Shown here piece after piece: positions 26,472 through 35,573 of a DNA stretch of 49,038 bases. Source of the stretch: Phycisphaerae bacterium (GTDB lineage Bacteria > Planctomycetota > Phycisphaerae > UBA1845); assembly GCA_029260235.1 (NCBI GenBank), contig JAJDDP010000224.1, positions 1 to 49,038 on the forward strand, written 5' to 3'. The position numbers were made by a program, and so were the translations under genes. Below the pieces are notes generated by a model. It was not told the DNA's origin. It did not search any database and saw nothing but the letters and a program-made list of their open reading frames with translations. Within the stretch, counting starts at the first letter, position 1; each line of letters opens with the position of its first letter.

Positions 26472-27185
26472 ATGGCAGGGAACAGCCTGGACAAATCGAC
26501 GGGGTACCGGGTTTCGAAGGATGACGATCCGGAGAAATTGGTCGGCTGGATGTTGGAGCGTTTTTCTGGCCAGCGCATCGTGATGACCAGCGCGTTTGGC
26601 ATGGAGGGATGTGCCCTGGTCGATATGATTGCAGCCCGGGTAGAACAGTTCACCGTTGTCTATCTCGATACGCATTTCTTCTTCGAGCAGACCCATGCGT
26701 TGATCGAGCGGTTCAAGGTGCGGTATCCGCATGTCAGCTTCGAGAATCAAGGCACGTTGATGACTCCGGCAGAGCAGGCTGAGCAGTATGGGCCTGAGCT
26801 GTGGAAACGCGATCCGGATCTCTGCTGCCGCCTGCGCAAAGTTGACCCGATGGCTGAGGTAATGAAAGATGCCGACGTCTGGGTGACAGGCCTGCGGAGA
26901 AGCCAATCGCAGGCCCGGGCCCGGCTGCAGACGGTGGAATGGGACTGGCAATACGACGTCTTGAAAGTCAATCCGCTGGCCAATTGGGACCGCAAGGATG
27001 TCTGGGCATACATCCAGGCCCACAAGGTGCCCTACAACGCGCTCCACGAGCAAGGTTATCCAAGCGTAGGATGCACGCATTGCACGAAGGTCGTTCCGGG
27101 AGCCTCGATCACGGACTATAGCCGGGATGGTCGATGGGAAGGACAGTCGAAGTCGGAGTGCGGGTTGCACGGTTACGGAATTTGA
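26472..27185 (+). CDS. cysH: Adenylylsulfate (APS) reductase, [4Fe-4S] type
   Basis: 237 residues. The ATG at 26472 has GGAG eight bases upstream; the open frame extends further but without a better start. It reduces APS to sulfite and AMP using thioredoxin. The adenylyl-binding region (VMTSAFGMEGCALVDM), YLDTHFFFEQT and the Arg-loop (TGLRRSQSQAR) are present. Cys118-Cys119 (DLCCRLRK) and Cys201/Cys204 (GCTHCTK) are the iron-sulfur ligands that distinguish APS from PAPS reductases. The C-terminal ECGLH carries the catalytic Cys (about 230). It heads an operon with sulfite reductase, cbiX and cobA; ATP sulfurylase is not in the window. Confidence 0.95.
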   Translation: MAGNSLDKSTGYRVSKDDDPEKLVGWMLERFSGQRIVMTSAFGMEGCALVDMIAARVEQFTVVYLDTHFFFEQTHALIERFKVRYPHVSFENQGTLMTPAEQAEQYGPELWKRDPDLCCRLRKVDPMAEVMKDADVWVTGLRRSQSQARARLQTVEWDWQYDVLKVNPLANWDRKDVWAYIQAHKVPYNALHEQGYPSVGCTHCTKVVPGASITDYSRDGRWEGQSKSECGLHGYGI

Positions 27186-27213
27186 TTATCTGGGCAGTAC
27201 GGTGGAGTGAGCT

Positions 27214-28965
27214 ATGGCAGCCTCTGATGACGGCAAGAAACAATCGAAGGTTGAAGTCGCCAAGGAGAAGAGTCGCTTCCTCCGCGGAACGATTCGCGAG
27301 GTCTTGGCTTCTGATGATCCGTCCCTTGCCCACGACGATAGTCAGCTGATCAAGTTTCATGGGGCATATCAGCAATATGATCGCGACATGCGGAAGAAGA
27401 ATGCCCAGGGCAAGGCTGAGCGTACGTATCAATTCATGGTGCGGGTGCGCATCCCAGCCGGTCGGGTCACAGCCGACCAGTACTTAGGGCTTGACGCGGT
27501 GACCGATCGATTGGCTGATGGATCGCTGCGAGCGACTTCCCGACAGGGCATCCAATTTCACGGCATTGTCAAGAGCGATCTCAAGAAGACCCTTGCCCGT
27601 GTCAATGAGACGCTGCTGACAACGTTGGGCGCTTGTGGGGACGTCTCGCGCAATGTGATGATGTCGCCTGCACCGCCAGCCAACGACTCCGAATCGCGGA
27701 TATTGGTTTTCGCCCGCCAAGTGGCAGTGGCGCTCAGGCCCGCGACCGGCGCCTACCATGAGATATGGCTCGACGGCGAAAAGATCGATACGCCCAAGCC
27801 ATCCAAACCAGATGTCCAAAATCAGCCCGCTAACGAAGAACCCTTCTATGGGCAACACTACCTGCCGCGAAAATTCAAGATAGGTTTCTCCCTGCCCGGC
27901 GACAATTCGGTGGATCTGTACACACAAGATTTGGGCATGCTGGCCGTTGTGCGGGATAACGAGTTGGCCGGGGTAAACCTCATGGTTGGCGGCGGACTAG
28001 GATTCACCCACCTCAAGGCTGATACTTTTGCTAGATTGGCTTCGCACTTAGGCTTTGTTGCCCCTAAAGCCGTGGTCGATGCTGCTCGGACGGTGGCCTC
28101 GATCTTCCGCGACTATGGCAATCGAGGTGACCGCCGCCACGCACGTTTGAAGTATCTGATCCATGAACGAGGCATGGATTGGTTTGCGGCTGAATTTGTC
28201 AAGCGATTTGAACACGAGTTGCTGCCCTGGGAAGAGGGCGGGCCTTTGGTCATCAAGGAACACCTAGGACGTCATCAGGCCGGCGATGGATCCTGGTACT
28301 ATGGCCTGTACGTTGAGAATGGACGGATTCGCGACGGGGATCCTGTTCGCCTGCGTTCTGCTCTTCGCACAGCCGTCGCTGAATTGAAGCCGGGGTTGGT
28401 CTTTACGCCGCAGCAAAATGTGCTGCTCACCGGAATGAGCGTTTCTCAGCTTGATCGACTCGACGGCATCCTTGAACATTTTGGAGTGCCGTTATCTGGC
28501 ACTATTTCGGCTGCACGAAAGCTCTCCCTGGCCTGCCCAGCCATGCCGACTTGCGGGTTGGCTATTGCCGAGTCCGAACGCGTCTCTCCACCCTTGATGG
28601 ACCAGATCGAAGCGCTGATGGATGAGCTGGGGATTGGCGATGAGCCGCTCAGCGTGCGCATGACCGGCTGCCCCAACGGCTGCGTCAGGCCTTACACGGC
28701 TGAGATCGGCATCGTGGGCAGGGCAACAGATTCGTATGATATTTACGTCGGCGGCCAATTGTCGGGAGATACGCTTGCTGACTTGGTCACAGAGAAAGTG
28801 CCACTAAGCGGCATCTCCGAATCCTTAAGGCCTCTATTGACCCAGTGGCGAGACGAACGGCAGGCGGGAGAGGGTTTCGGCAGTTACCACCAACGAGTGC
28901 ATCATCAGGGGCCTAAGCTGGTAGTCCTGACCGGCGCAAAACTACCGGTCGATGGGAAGGAGTGA
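27214..28965 (+). CDS. sir: Siroheme sulfite reductase, ferredoxin-type hemoprotein
   Basis: 583 residues. It should catalyse six-electron reduction of sulfite to sulfide; nitrite reductase of the same superfamily is the alternative, but cysH and siroheme genes alongside favour sulfite. The two ferredoxin-like half domains show FHGAYQQYDRD, TSRQGIQFHGIVK and DVSRNVMMSP. The siroheme/4Fe-4S ligands are complete: Cys441 and Cys447 (ACPAMPTC, CX5C) and Cys486 and Cys490 (TGCPNGC, CX3C). GGAG lies ten bases before the ATG. 28 bases separate it from cysH and 4 from cbiX. Confidence 0.93.
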   Translation: MAASDDGKKQSKVEVAKEKSRFLRGTIREVLASDDPSLAHDDSQLIKFHGAYQQYDRDMRKKNAQGKAERTYQFMVRVRIPAGRVTADQYLGLDAVTDRLADGSLRATSRQGIQFHGIVKSDLKKTLARVNETLLTTLGACGDVSRNVMMSPAPPANDSESRILVFARQVAVALRPATGAYHEIWLDGEKIDTPKPSKPDVQNQPANEEPFYGQHYLPRKFKIGFSLPGDNSVDLYTQDLGMLAVVRDNELAGVNLMVGGGLGFTHLKADTFARLASHLGFVAPKAVVDAARTVASIFRDYGNRGDRRHARLKYLIHERGMDWFAAEFVKRFEHELLPWEEGGPLVIKEHLGRHQAGDGSWYYGLYVENGRIRDGDPVRLRSALRTAVAELKPGLVFTPQQNVLLTGMSVSQLDRLDGILEHFGVPLSGTISAARKLSLACPAMPTCGLAIAESERVSPPLMDQIEALMDELGIGDEPLSVRMTGCPNGCVRPYTAEIGIVGRATDSYDIYVGGQLSGDTLADLVTEKVPLSGISESLRPLLTQWRDERQAGEGFGSYHQRVHHQGPKLVVLTGAKLPVDGKE

Positions 28966-28969
28966 GGGC

Positions 28970-29752
28970 ATGCGGGCGTTAGTCTTGGCTGCCCATGGTT
29001 CGAGCACCAATCGCGATGCATGTGCGGCTGTTCGCCGGCTCGAGACTGTGCTGCGCCATGAAGGTCGATTTGACGAAGTGACAGCCGCCTTTCATCGGTC
29101 ACAGCCCTCCTGGTCGCGGGTGCTCGATTCGCTGCGCTCCGAAGAAGTGGTCGTTGTCCCGATGATGGCTGGCTCGGGCTACTTCTGTGAGAACGTTCTT
29201 CCGCAAGAGATGGTGTTGACTGATCGAGCATGGGATCGCGGTGAGCGCGCCGTGCGGTTGACCCCGCCGGTGGGGTCACATCTCGGAATGCCGGCCCTGA
29301 TCGCCCGGTTGGTGGATGAAGACCTTGTTCGCTTGGATTGGGCGGCAGAGCGATCAGCCGTAGTCCTCGTGGGACACGGTACGGGGCGTCACCCGCAGAG
29401 TGGCGGCACGGCCTTGGCGCATGCCCGTGCGTTGAAGGCGCTCTTGCCGCTGGGCGATGTAGCAGCTGTATTTCTGGATCAACAGCCCTTGATCGAATCC
29501 GCGTTCGAGCTCCTCAGCCAATCGCAATTGGTGGTCGTGCCGTTCCTGATCGGTGGCGGCGAGCATGTCGTCGCTGATATCCCATCGCGGCTGGCGTTGA
29601 GCATCGGCGAAGGATTCGGCTCGGCGGTGTGCACAACCGACAGCCGCCGTCGCATTGCCATCACGGCTTCGCCCTTTGAACAACCCGTTTTGAAGGACAT
29701 GGTCCTCGACTTGGCCGATGCAGCCTTCGCTGATCTCAAGGTGCCGGTATGA
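28970..29752 (+). CDS. cbiX: Sirohydrochlorin chelatase, CbiX-like (two-domain)
   Basis: 260 residues, the long form with two chelatase domains. The ATG at 28970 has GGAAGGAG upstream and begins MRALVLAAHGSS with the domain-1 catalytic His (HGSS). The second domain has VVLVGHGTGRHP, then FLIGGGEHVVADIPSRL with another metal-site His. In this operon it most likely inserts iron into sirohydrochlorin to make siroheme for the sulfite reductase (SirB role); the same family inserts cobalt in anaerobic B12 synthesis. The gene starts 4 bases after sir and overlaps cobA by 4 bases (ATGA), so it is translationally coupled. Confidence 0.88.
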   Translation: MRALVLAAHGSSTNRDACAAVRRLETVLRHEGRFDEVTAAFHRSQPSWSRVLDSLRSEEVVVVPMMAGSGYFCENVLPQEMVLTDRAWDRGERAVRLTPPVGSHLGMPALIARLVDEDLVRLDWAAERSAVVLVGHGTGRHPQSGGTALAHARALKALLPLGDVAAVFLDQQPLIESAFELLSQSQLVVVPFLIGGGEHVVADIPSRLALSIGEGFGSAVCTTDSRRRIAITASPFEQPVLKDMVLDLADAAFADLKVPV

Positions 29753-30522
29753 GTGACCGCGTCGGCATGGTCTCTTTGGTGGGTGCTGGTCCGGGCGATG
29801 CGGATCTGATCACCGTGCGGGGCTTGCGCTTACTGCGACGGGCGGACGTGGTCGTCTATGACCGCTTGGTGTGCGTCGATCTGCTAAGCGAGATCAACTC
29901 CAGAGCTGAAAGAATAGACGCTGGCAAGCATCCGGAGTTCGTTCGTTTTAGCCAAGATCAAATCAACGCCATGCTAATTGATCGAGCCCAGCGCGGGCTT
30001 GATGTCGTTCGCCTCAAAGGCGGCGATCCGTTCATCTTTGGCCGAGGCAGCGAGGAAGTGTCTGCCTGCGCCCTGGCCGGAGTGCCATGTACGGTCATTC
30101 CTGGGGTGAGTAGCGCCCACGCGGTCCCAGCTGCAGCGGGAATCCCACTCACTCATCGAGGGTTGGCCAGAAGCTATGCCGTAGTGACCGCCCGGACGGA
30201 TCCCGCGCTGCCTGCGCCGGAGTTGCCCTACGCCTCGCTAAAAGGCATCGACACGCTGGTCGTCCTGATGGGCCGATCCAACTTGGGCAGCATTGCCAAC
30301 TCGTTGATCCAAGCCGGATGGGAAGCCAATACCCTATCCGCCTGCATAGAAATGGGCTGTACTGCTGATCAGCGCACGATTACCGGCGATTTGTCGAACA
30401 TCGCCGCACGGGCAGATGCAGCAGGTACCAAGGCGCCCGTTGTGATCGTGGTTGGGGACGTGGTAGGATGTGCTAGCGATCAGCTTCTCAGCGCTGTTCG
30501 TTCAGAGATGCATGCCGAATAA
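29749..30522 (+). CDS. cobA: Uroporphyrinogen-III C-methyltransferase
   Basis: 257 residues. It methylates uroporphyrinogen III at C2 and C7 with SAM to give precorrin-2, the branch point to siroheme and B12. Signatures: VSLVGAGPGDADLITVRGL near the N-terminus, VVYDRLV, VRLKGGDPFIFGRGSEEV, and VIPGVSSAHAVPAAAGIPLTH as the active-site loop. It is a stand-alone SUMT without the CysG oxidase/chelatase half; a precorrin-2 dehydrogenase is not visible in the window. The start overlaps the cbiX stop (ATGA). It ends the cysH-sir-cbiX-cobA operon. Confidence 0.95.
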   Translation: MSDRVGMVSLVGAGPGDADLITVRGLRLLRRADVVVYDRLVCVDLLSEINSRAERIDAGKHPEFVRFSQDQINAMLIDRAQRGLDVVRLKGGDPFIFGRGSEEVSACALAGVPCTVIPGVSSAHAVPAAAGIPLTHRGLARSYAVVTARTDPALPAPELPYASLKGIDTLVVLMGRSNLGSIANSLIQAGWEANTLSACIEMGCTADQRTITGDLSNIAARADAAGTKAPVVIVVGDVVGCASDQLLSAVRSEMHAE

Positions 30523-30607
30523 CCTGCCATGTTAGCCCATGGTTTCCCTGTGGTGCTAGCGTGGGAAGAGGGACAACTACCAACACAGACCATCGGGAGG
30601 CAAAGCT

Positions 30608-32173
30608 ATGTTGATGCGTCGAGAGCGTCTCGGAATTAGCAACCTGGAAGATGATAGTCCATGGCTCCTGTGCGCAGCGTCCGACAGGTGCCACTGCTCA
30701 GCGAGCAGCGTGCTCAACCGTGCGGGCCTGTCGCGGTTGGCGGCTGCACTGATCTGCCTAGTGGCCGTTCATGCCCAGCTCACTCCCGCCATGGTTCTTG
30801 CTCAGGATTCAGCTTCTGTCCGAGAGGTTCGGGTAGTGGTGGACTCCCGAGTCGAGTTGATGAGCATTATCTTTCGGCTGGCTGGTCATCCCGAATACAA
30901 CCAGGGACGTTTGGAAGGCTACGTCGAAGATGTGGAAGATCGCTTCGGCCCGCATCGTGACCATCCGGTGGTTGCCTTGGCGCGGCAGCTGCGCAGCAGC
31001 AACGGCGTCTCCTACGACGCCTGCATGAGCATGGCTATTCACCTGCCTGAGATCGACAAGTTGAAGAATGGCGTGCGGTTGGATCCGCGTCCTGAGAGGC
31101 TGGACCAGCGCTGGCCTGTGGGGCAAACTGAAGAGTTCATCAAACTTACGGGCGATTTTGTGGAGGAGTCCAACTTCCTGTCGTTCATTGAGAACTATCA
31201 GCCGCTCTACGACATCTCGGTTGAGCGGATGGAGGAATTGCTCAACAAGAGGGGGCACTTGGAGTGGTTCAACGCGTTCTTCGGCGAACGGCCCGGCGCA
31301 GAATTTACCGTGGCCTTGGGCATGCTTAACGGTCCGCAGTGCTACGGACCTAGCATCAAAATCGATGCCGACACAGAAGAGCTGTATTGCGTTCTAGGCG
31401 TTTGGGAATCTGACCGGCGAAGCCAACCCAAATTCGACCGAAGCATGCTGGGCACCATCATCCACGAATTCTGCCATTCGTATGTCAATCGCATCGTCGA
31501 TGAACACGAAGCTCAGTTCAAGGACGCAGCCGAGCAAATCTACCCGCTGGTCGAGTCAGCCATGCAGCGACAGGCCTATGGCACTTGGCAAATTATGATG
31601 AAAGAGTCGCTGGTGCGGGCGTGCGTCGTTCGGTACACGATGGCCCACGAATCCAAACGCAAGGTTAAGGCGCTGATTCAAGAGGAAGAAGAACGGCAAT
31701 TCCTCTGGATGGGAGAACTAACCAACCTGCTGGACGAGTACGAGACCCAGCGAGACAAGTACAAGACGATGGATGCGTTCGCTCCGCGGCTAATCGGGTT
31801 CTTCAATGATTATGCACCGAAGTTCGTCAAACAGCAGCAGCGACAACAGTCGAAGTCTCCGCAGGTCGTCTCCATCACCCCAGCCAACGGTGCGACCGAC
31901 GTGTCAGCCAAGCTCAAGGAGATCGTGATCGAGTTCGACCGCCCCATGCGCGACGGCGCTTGGTCGGTAGTAGGCGGCGGCCCCAACTTCCCCAAGATCA
32001 AGGGCCAACCCTCATACGACGCAGCCAAGAAAGTGCTGACCCTCCGCGTGAAACTCAAACCAAATTGGACTTACACCTTCGGCCTAAACTCCAACCGCTT
32101 CAAGAACTTCGCCAGCGCAGAAGGCGTGCCGCTGAAACCGGTGACAGTCACATTCTCAACAGCCCCCAACTAG
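30608..32173 (+). CDS. DUF4932 HExxH protein with C-terminal Ig-like domain
   Basis: 521 residues. The ATG at 30608 has GGGAGG seven bases upstream. An unusually long 45-residue N-terminus precedes a signal-like helix (RLAAALICLVAVHAQLTPAM, then VLAQDS). The central DUF4932-type region (about 75-415) contains LGTIIHEFCHSYVN with HEFCH at 286-290, a probable zinc peptidase site. The C-terminal 100 residues open VVSITPANGATDVSAKLKEI and FDRPM, the Ig-like Big_5 domain often found in secreted planctomycete proteins, and end SAEGVPLKPVTVTFS. It is probably a secreted metallopeptidase of unknown substrate, apparently monocistronic. Confidence 0.8.
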   Translation: MLMRRERLGISNLEDDSPWLLCAASDRCHCSASSVLNRAGLSRLAAALICLVAVHAQLTPAMVLAQDSASVREVRVVVDSRVELMSIIFRLAGHPEYNQGRLEGYVEDVEDRFGPHRDHPVVALARQLRSSNGVSYDACMSMAIHLPEIDKLKNGVRLDPRPERLDQRWPVGQTEEFIKLTGDFVEESNFLSFIENYQPLYDISVERMEELLNKRGHLEWFNAFFGERPGAEFTVALGMLNGPQCYGPSIKIDADTEELYCVLGVWESDRRSQPKFDRSMLGTIIHEFCHSYVNRIVDEHEAQFKDAAEQIYPLVESAMQRQAYGTWQIMMKESLVRACVVRYTMAHESKRKVKALIQEEEERQFLWMGELTNLLDEYETQRDKYKTMDAFAPRLIGFFNDYAPKFVKQQQRQQSKSPQVVSITPANGATDVSAKLKEIVIEFDRPMRDGAWSVVGGGPNFPKIKGQPSYDAAKKVLTLRVKLKPNWTYTFGLNSNRFKNFASAEGVPLKPVTVTFSTAPN

Positions 32174-32235
32174 TTTTCTTATAACGCAGTAGCCAGGGCT
32201 CTCGGGGTACGGCACGGCACCGCTCCCTTACGGGC

Positions 32236-32290
32236 GCGGCTCGGAAGGATGTCTTTGGCGGTTCGACGCAGTCACGTTTGCCCGTGCTGC
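32236..32290 (+). repeat. Imperfect direct repeat, copy A
   Basis: About 55 bases sharing blocks GCGGCTCGGAA, TCTTTGGCGGTT, GCAG and ACGTTTGCCC with copy B at 33454. It follows a short imperfect palindrome (CCGCTCCC...GGGCGCGG, 32220-32239) and precedes the methyltransferase. Confidence 0.65.
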
Positions 32291-32418
32291 GCAAGGTTGT
32301 CCCAGCCACCCGCCGCTGACGCGCCAAGCGTCTCATTCTTTTGTATGGGGCTCTTCTCCGCTATACTGGCGGCGTGCGGGACCTCATTGTCCGGACGGCG
32401 AGCCATACGGAGCGCACT

Positions 32419-33192
32419 ATGCACCAAGACATCGACCGACAGATTGCCGAGTCCCTGGATGCGACGCCCGATCTGCTCCCGTTTCTTCCCAAACTGCTGG
32501 CCGACTGGACATCCTCGCTCCCCAACGAAGTGCTCGGGCTTCTGGAGCCCTTGGGACTGCCGCCCGCCACCCGCGTCCTCGACCTCGGCTGCGGCAAGGG
32601 TGTGATCGCCCTCGCGCTGGCCGAACGGCTCGGCTTCCACGTCGTCGCCGTAGACGCCTTCCCACCTTTCGTCGAAGAGTGCAGACGACATGCCGAGGAG
32701 AGACGCCTTGGCCATCGATGCGAGTTCCATTGTGGGGATATGCGCGGTTGGCTTGGGACGCGCGACCTGTTCGATGTCGCCTTGCTGATCGCCGTCGGAC
32801 CCGTCCTTGGGAATTTGGAGGACACCGTGGGTGCCCTGCGCTCCTGTGTTCGTCCTGGTGGATACCTCGTTATCGACGACGGCTTTCTCGCCCCAGGGTG
32901 TGACGATAAGGTCACAGGCTGCGAGGCCTACACGGATTACGAGGCGACAATCCGCCGACTCACCGCCCACGGTGACAATCTCATCACCGAATACCTCCCC
33001 ACACCTCAAGACACACAACGAACGTACGCTGCCGAGACCGACGCGATCCGCAAGCGCGCCCTTCAGCTCGCCCGAGAGCATCCGGACGCTGCCTCTATGC
33101 TGAACCGATACGTCGCCCGCCAGCAGGCCGAAGTAGATCTCGCCGCCCACGCCGTTCGCCCTGCCGTCTGGCTCCTCCAACGCGCGGGCTAA
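32419..33192 (+). CDS. SAM-dependent methyltransferase, class I
   Basis: 257 residues from the ATG at 32419, which has GGAG seven bases upstream; an in-frame GTG at 32374 lies six bases after a TATACT box, so a leaderless longer form is conceivable. Motif I is VLDLGCGKGVIALALAERLG (about 55-74), motif II acidic end VVAVDAF, then FHCGDMRGWL, LIAVGPVLGNLEDTVGAL and RPGGYLVIDDGF, giving a complete Rossmann methyltransferase. Substrate unknown. Codon third positions are strikingly G/C-rich compared with neighbours, and the gene sits between imperfect direct repeats, which suggests acquisition. Confidence 0.82.
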   Translation: MHQDIDRQIAESLDATPDLLPFLPKLLADWTSSLPNEVLGLLEPLGLPPATRVLDLGCGKGVIALALAERLGFHVVAVDAFPPFVEECRRHAEERRLGHRCEFHCGDMRGWLGTRDLFDVALLIAVGPVLGNLEDTVGALRSCVRPGGYLVIDDGFLAPGCDDKVTGCEAYTDYEATIRRLTAHGDNLITEYLPTPQDTQRTYAAETDAIRKRALQLAREHPDAASMLNRYVARQQAEVDLAAHAVRPAVWLLQRAG

Positions 33193-33453
33193 TCCGCACC
33201 GAGCGCTATATCTCCAGGCAGGGGAAAGCCGCGCAAACTCGCCTTCGGGTCAGGTCGAGAGCACATGGCCTAGCGTTCGGGCGGAACTTCGCGGGGCCGC
33301 AGCCCTCGGCTTGGAAGAAGCACGCCGGGGGTCGGCGCCGCATGCCGTGCGCAAACCTGTTGGCCCGGGCCACCAAAGGTCGTCGCCGCCCTGCACGTTG
33401 TTCTATCCGGCGTACACATTAGAATGCCTCAGTCTTGGATTAGATTCGGAATC

Positions 33454-33508
33454 GCGGCTCGGAAAAAGATCTTTGGCGGTTTGATGCAGCTACGTTTGCC
33501 CATGCCTG
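33454..33508 (+). repeat. Imperfect direct repeat, copy B (overlaps the ClC start)
   Basis: Matches copy A at 32236 over about 55 bases with roughly 10 substitutions. It covers the proposed ClC start codon and encodes ARKKIFGGLMQLRLP; copy A in the same frame reads ARKDVFGGSTQSRLP. Confidence 0.65.
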
Positions 33509-35553
33509 CGGCCCGGTGGGGTCGGTTGTTTGCCTTTTCGGCTTTGGTGGGTGCTTGCGCTGGTTTGGCTGCTGCTGGTTTGGAGTGGGGGCTTCATCAC
33601 GGATCGGAGCTACTGGCCGGTCGATTCACCCATCTTGGCGGGTCGGATGTGCTTCAGTTTCGATGGGGTGTGTTGCTGCTGCCGGCTATGGGCGGTCTGG
33701 CCTCGGGGTTGGCTATTCACTTTCTTTGTCGCGGTGCTACCGGGCATGGGACCGACCTCTTAACCCGCGCCTTTCATCGAGACATGGGCGAATTGAAATT
33801 GAAAGCCCCGCTAGTCAAGGCGGCTGCTTCGGTTGGGGTGATTTCTTGTGGCGGATCAGCCGGGCCTGAAGGGCCTATCGCTGCCCTGGGGGCTGCCATT
33901 GGATCGTCCTTCGGTCGTCTTTGGGGATTAACCGCCCGAGAGCGGCGTATCCTCTTGGTGGCTGGTTGTGCAGCCGGTGTCGGAGCGATCTTTCGCTGTC
34001 CGCTGGGTGGTGCCCTGTTTGCAGCTGGGATTCTTTACAGCGAGCCGGAATTCGAGGCGGAGTCGATAGTGCCAGGCTTTGTCGCTTCGGTGATGGGCTA
34101 TTCGGTGTTCATGTCCTTCTGGGGATTCGGCGAGCCGCTGATCCGCCAGGCTGAGACGCTGGTATTTCGATCTGTGGCTGAACTGATTCCGTACGCGATG
34201 CTGGGCCTGCTCTGCGGGTTGATGGCCATCTTCTTTTCGGTCTGCGTCCGGACGGTAGAGCACCAACTGGTGGGTCGATCGGGGTTGCCCAGATGGTTGG
34301 CTCCAGCATTCGGCGGGCTAGCGACCGGTGGGTTGGCCTGCCTGTTACCGCAGGTGATGGACGGTCGGTATATCTTCGTCCAAGCAGCGGTGGATGGAAG
34401 TTTGTTCGGCGAGGCTGCGATTAACTGGTGGTGGTGGACGGGGCTGTTCGCCGCGGTGGCGTTGGTCAAATGCTTGGCGACGGCACTGACGGTTGGTAGC
34501 GGTGGTTCAGGCGGACTGTTAGGCCCCAGCGTGTTTATCGGCGGCGCAGTGGGCGCATTTCTTGGGGCTCTCATCGAAGCCCTGGTACCTGGCGACGTCT
34601 TTCCCGAGCCACTGCGCGAATCGCTGATCCCCGTGGGGATGGGCGGGGTGTTGGCTGCCACCATGCGCACGCCGCTGGCTGCTATTGTTATGGTGACGGA
34701 AATGACCGGCAGCTACGGGTTGATCGTTCCGTCGATGCTGGTCTGCGTGAGTTCCTACGTTGTGGGTCGACGCTGGGGACTTAACGAAGAGCAAGTGAGG
34801 ACCGGTGCCGACTCTCCAGCGCACGCGGCTGACATGCTGATACATCTGCTTGAATCGTGGCGCGTCGATCAATTGATGGAGCGAGATTGGCCCGCCACCG
34901 TGAAGCCGAACGCGTCGCTTGGCGAGATGGTTCGCTTGATACAGGCGGGGACCAGGCCTGTGTTTGCGGTGTGCGCGGATGGGAAACTGTTGGGCTTGGT
35001 GTCCGTGACCGACATCAGGCAGATCATGGAGGAGCCTGGCTTGGCAGAGGCGGTCATCGCAGCCGACATGATGACCAGTGACCTGCTGACCGCCTTCCCC
35101 GATGAAGATGTATACAGCGCCATTTCCAACTTGGAGATGGGGCATCATGACGTGCTGCCGGTGGTTTCGCGCGATGACTCTGCGAATTGGTTGGGCATGC
35201 TGACCCGTGAGGCGATCTTCGATGCCCTTCGCCGGCAGACAGCTGCGATGCACGAGCACGTCTTGGAGGAGCACGTTGGCCTCGCCGTCATCGAGCAAGA
35301 GGGGAAATTGCAGGCGCTGGCCATGGGAGTCGTTCCCCAGCCTAAGGAACTCATCCAACGGCTGTTCGTGCCCTTGGATGCCATAGGTAAATCGCTGCGG
35401 GAGACCGATTTCCGCCGGGAATTCGGCATCCAGGTCATCGCCATCGAAAATGCCGACGGCGCGCTTCAATGCCCGCCCGACCCAGATCAGCCTCTGCAAA
35501 CCTCGCAACGGATTGTGGCGATCGTGCCTCCGGAAGAAACAGCAGAAGGTTAG
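33484..35553 (+). CDS. ClC-family chloride channel/antiporter with CBS and TrkA-C-like domains
   Basis: 689 residues from the ATG at 33484 (MQLRLPMPAARWGRLFAFSA); the frame is open back to an ATG at 33424 but that part looks repeat-derived. The ClC core (about 10-440) has anion-pathway motifs GGSAGPEGP (the gating glutamate retained), then GVGAIFRCPLGGALFA, and GSGGSGGLLGPSVFIGG. Two CBS domains follow (LMERDWPATVKPNASL...LGLVSVTDIRQIM and MMTSDLLTAFPDED...LGMLTREAIFDAL), and a C-terminal domain (HVGLAVIEQEGKLQALAMG ... IVAIVPPEE) resembling TrkA-C/RCK-C ligand-binding domains. Inner-membrane chloride or fluoride transport gated by cytosolic ligands is expected. Confidence 0.92.
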   Translation: MQLRLPMPAARWGRLFAFSALVGACAGLAAAGLEWGLHHGSELLAGRFTHLGGSDVLQFRWGVLLLPAMGGLASGLAIHFLCRGATGHGTDLLTRAFHRDMGELKLKAPLVKAAASVGVISCGGSAGPEGPIAALGAAIGSSFGRLWGLTARERRILLVAGCAAGVGAIFRCPLGGALFAAGILYSEPEFEAESIVPGFVASVMGYSVFMSFWGFGEPLIRQAETLVFRSVAELIPYAMLGLLCGLMAIFFSVCVRTVEHQLVGRSGLPRWLAPAFGGLATGGLACLLPQVMDGRYIFVQAAVDGSLFGEAAINWWWWTGLFAAVALVKCLATALTVGSGGSGGLLGPSVFIGGAVGAFLGALIEALVPGDVFPEPLRESLIPVGMGGVLAATMRTPLAAIVMVTEMTGSYGLIVPSMLVCVSSYVVGRRWGLNEEQVRTGADSPAHAADMLIHLLESWRVDQLMERDWPATVKPNASLGEMVRLIQAGTRPVFAVCADGKLLGLVSVTDIRQIMEEPGLAEAVIAADMMTSDLLTAFPDEDVYSAISNLEMGHHDVLPVVSRDDSANWLGMLTREAIFDALRRQTAAMHEHVLEEHVGLAVIEQEGKLQALAMGVVPQPKELIQRLFVPLDAIGKSLRETDFRREFGIQVIAIENADGALQCPPDPDQPLQTSQRIVAIVPPEETAEG

Positions 35554-35573
35554 GCTTGGAACTGCAACGGCTT

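Noticed and set aside
32272-33180. 302-codon minus-strand frame over the methyltransferase
   Set aside because: Shadow frame caused by G/C-rich third positions; no family match, whereas the plus frame has all SAM-binding motifs.
33220-33420. Possible integron attC site after the methyltransferase (CCTAGCGTTCGGGC)
   Set aside because: The core does not fit GTTRRRY/RYYYAAC arms and I could not find the paired second half; no integrase nearby.
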